From: Pseudomonas sp. P8_241
GTDB taxonomy: Bacteria; Pseudomonadota; Gammaproteobacteria; Pseudomonadales; Pseudomonadaceae
Assembly (NCBI RefSeq): GCF_034008315.1
Contig: NZ_CP125377.1
Location: forward strand, 3,670,001-3,734,000
Reading direction: 5' to 3'
Length of the DNA stretch: 64,000 nucleotides
The position numbers were made by a program, and so were the translations under genes. Shown in pieces: positions 63,206 through 64,000 of the stretch (its first letter is position 1; every line of letters starts with the position of its first letter). The notes below the pieces were generated by a model. The model made no database searches and was not told the DNA's origin. It saw only the letters and a list, made by a program, of their open reading frames with translations.

Positions 63206-63224
63206 GCAAATGATTCGTATTGAT
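63206..63224. promoter_or_regulatory. Possible Fur box before the iron-type binding protein
   Basis: GCAAATGATTCGTATTGAT matches the Fur consensus at only about 10 of 19 positions, but keeps the AATGAT...ATT core. It lies about 80 bases before the binding-protein start, in an AT-rich stretch. Tentative. Confidence 0.35.
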
Positions 63225-63302
63225 CTAGAATAATTGACGACGTTGCGTTGTCGATTCTCTCGACTCAGCCTGCAAGACTCTAAAAACAGGAGCTGGCGCC
63301 GC

Positions 63303-64000
63303 ATGAATCCGCATTTCCCCGCCTTTCTGAAAAAAGCCCTGCTAGCCACTGCGCTGTTGAGCGCCGGCCACGTGTATGCCGCGGATTCCGTCGGCCTGGT
63401 GGTCTACAACGCGCAGCATGAAAGCCTGACCAAATCCTGGGTTGCGGCGTTTACTCAGGAGACCGGTATCCCCGTAACGTTGCGCAATGGCGATGACACC
63501 GAGATGGGCAACCAGATCGTGCAGGAAGGTGCGGATTCCCCTGCCGATGTGTTCCTGACCGAAAACTCGCCGGCCATGGTGCTGGTCGACAATGCCGGCC
63601 TGTTTGCCCCGGTCGACAACACCACGCTGGAGCAAGTGGACGCGGCCTACCGCCCGGCCCACGGCAAATGGGTCGGCATTGCCGCACGCTCTACGGTGTT
63701 TGTCTATAACCCGGCCAAGCTGGCGGAAGCCGACCTGCCCAAATCGATCATGGACCTGTCCGCGCCAGGCTGGAAAGGCCGCTGGGCCGCCTCACCGGGC
63801 GGTGCCGACTTCCAGGCGATCGTCGCCGCCATCCTCGAACAAAAAGGTGAAGCGGCGACCCTCGACTGGCTCAAGGCGATGAAAACCAACTTCACCGCGT
63901 ACCGCGGCAACAGTTCGGTACTCAAGGCAGTGAACGCCGGGCAGATCGACAGCGGCGTGATCTATCACTATTACGCTTACGTCGATCAGGCCAAGACTGG
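63303..64000 (+). CDS. Fe(III) ABC transporter substrate-binding protein (FbpA/HitA-like), 3'-truncated by window
   Basis: Periplasmic iron-binding protein, first ~232 residues only. A Sec signal peptide (residues ~1-26, ending V-Y-A-A) is followed by V-G-L-V-V-Y-N-A-Q-H-E-S-L-T, a sequence shared by the FbpA/HitA/AfuA ferric-binding family. Later V-F-L-T-E-N-S-P-A and the Y-H-Y-Y-A-Y segment near the window edge carry tyrosines expected to ligate iron. GGAG lies about 10 bases before the ATG. Permease and ATPase genes would be expected to the right of the window. Confidence 0.87.
   Translation, partial: MNPHFPAFLKKALLATALLSAGHVYAADSVGLVVYNAQHESLTKSWVAAFTQETGIPVTLRNGDDTEMGNQIVQEGADSPADVFLTENSPAMVLVDNAGLFAPVDNTTLEQVDAAYRPAHGKWVGIAARSTVFVYNPAKLAEADLPKSIMDLSAPGWKGRWAASPGGADFQAIVAAILEQKGEAATLDWLKAMKTNFTAYRGNSSVLKAVNAGQIDSGVIYHYYAYVDQAKT

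Overview
The window is a stretch of chromosome from a high-GC Pseudomonas, most likely of the P. fluorescens group. The evidence is the gene families and order, strong Shine-Dalgarno sites, and many short REP palindromes of the TGTAGGAGC...GCTCCTACA type between genes. No rRNA, tRNA, CRISPR array, transposase or phage gene was found. The first gene (autotransporter) and the last (Fe(III)-binding protein) are cut by the window edges.

Layout. 1-5.1 kb: end of a large autotransporter, a DUF3313 lipoprotein, and a small membrane-protein gene broken by an in-frame amber codon. 5.5-10.6 kb: APC permease, iron alcohol dehydrogenase and aldehyde dehydrogenase operon, with a convergent LysR gene. 10.8-29.3 kb: mixed housekeeping and accessory genes (DUF1254 protein, BCCT transporter with an alpha/beta hydrolase, RibD-type reductase, GAF-GAF-GGDEF-EAL protein, MHS transporter, acyltransferase remnant, TspO, PAS chemoreceptor, DUF1329 protein, GNAT, arylsulfatase, small secreted proteins).

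29.4-50.3 kb is the core of the window: an arginine transaminase (ATA) locus. One minus-strand run of eleven genes goes from enoyl-CoA hydratase through acyl-CoA dehydrogenase, ADP-forming acyl-CoA ligase, AruI (2-ketoarginine decarboxylase), AruH (arginine:pyruvate transaminase) and an aldehyde dehydrogenase to a four-gene dipeptide-type ABC transporter and an NAD(P)H oxidoreductase. Upstream on the same strand lie an amino-acid permease, the hybrid kinase AruS, a periplasmic binding protein, the response regulator AruR and a TetR/BetI-like regulator. Aldehyde dehydrogenase and transporter lie between aruH and the oxidoreductase, which I recall as neighbours in P. aeruginosa.

Three regulatory signals in this locus look new to me. 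(i) A 24-codon, arginine-containing leader ORF precedes the permease; its stop codon lies inside an 8-bp hairpin that hides the permease ribosome-binding site. (ii) A 14-bp motif (ACGA-YY-TTCTACAA) occurs in both the permease and catabolic-operon promoter regions, a candidate AruR site. (iii) A 16-bp palindrome (CTRAACGASTGTWCAG) lies inside the likely promoter of the catabolic operon and also upstream of the TetR gene. The CoA ligase, dehydrogenase and hydratase suggest an untested CoA-thioester branch of arginine breakdown.

50.5-59.5 kb: class II aldolase, a flavin/4Fe-4S oxidoreductase, an XRE-cupin and an AraC regulator, then a gamma-glutamyl-amine module (glutamine-synthetase-like ligase, polyamine-type binding protein, FAD oxidoreductase). 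59.7-63.2 kb: a pqi intermembrane lipid-transport operon with PqiA split in two. The window ends in an iron-type ABC binding protein.
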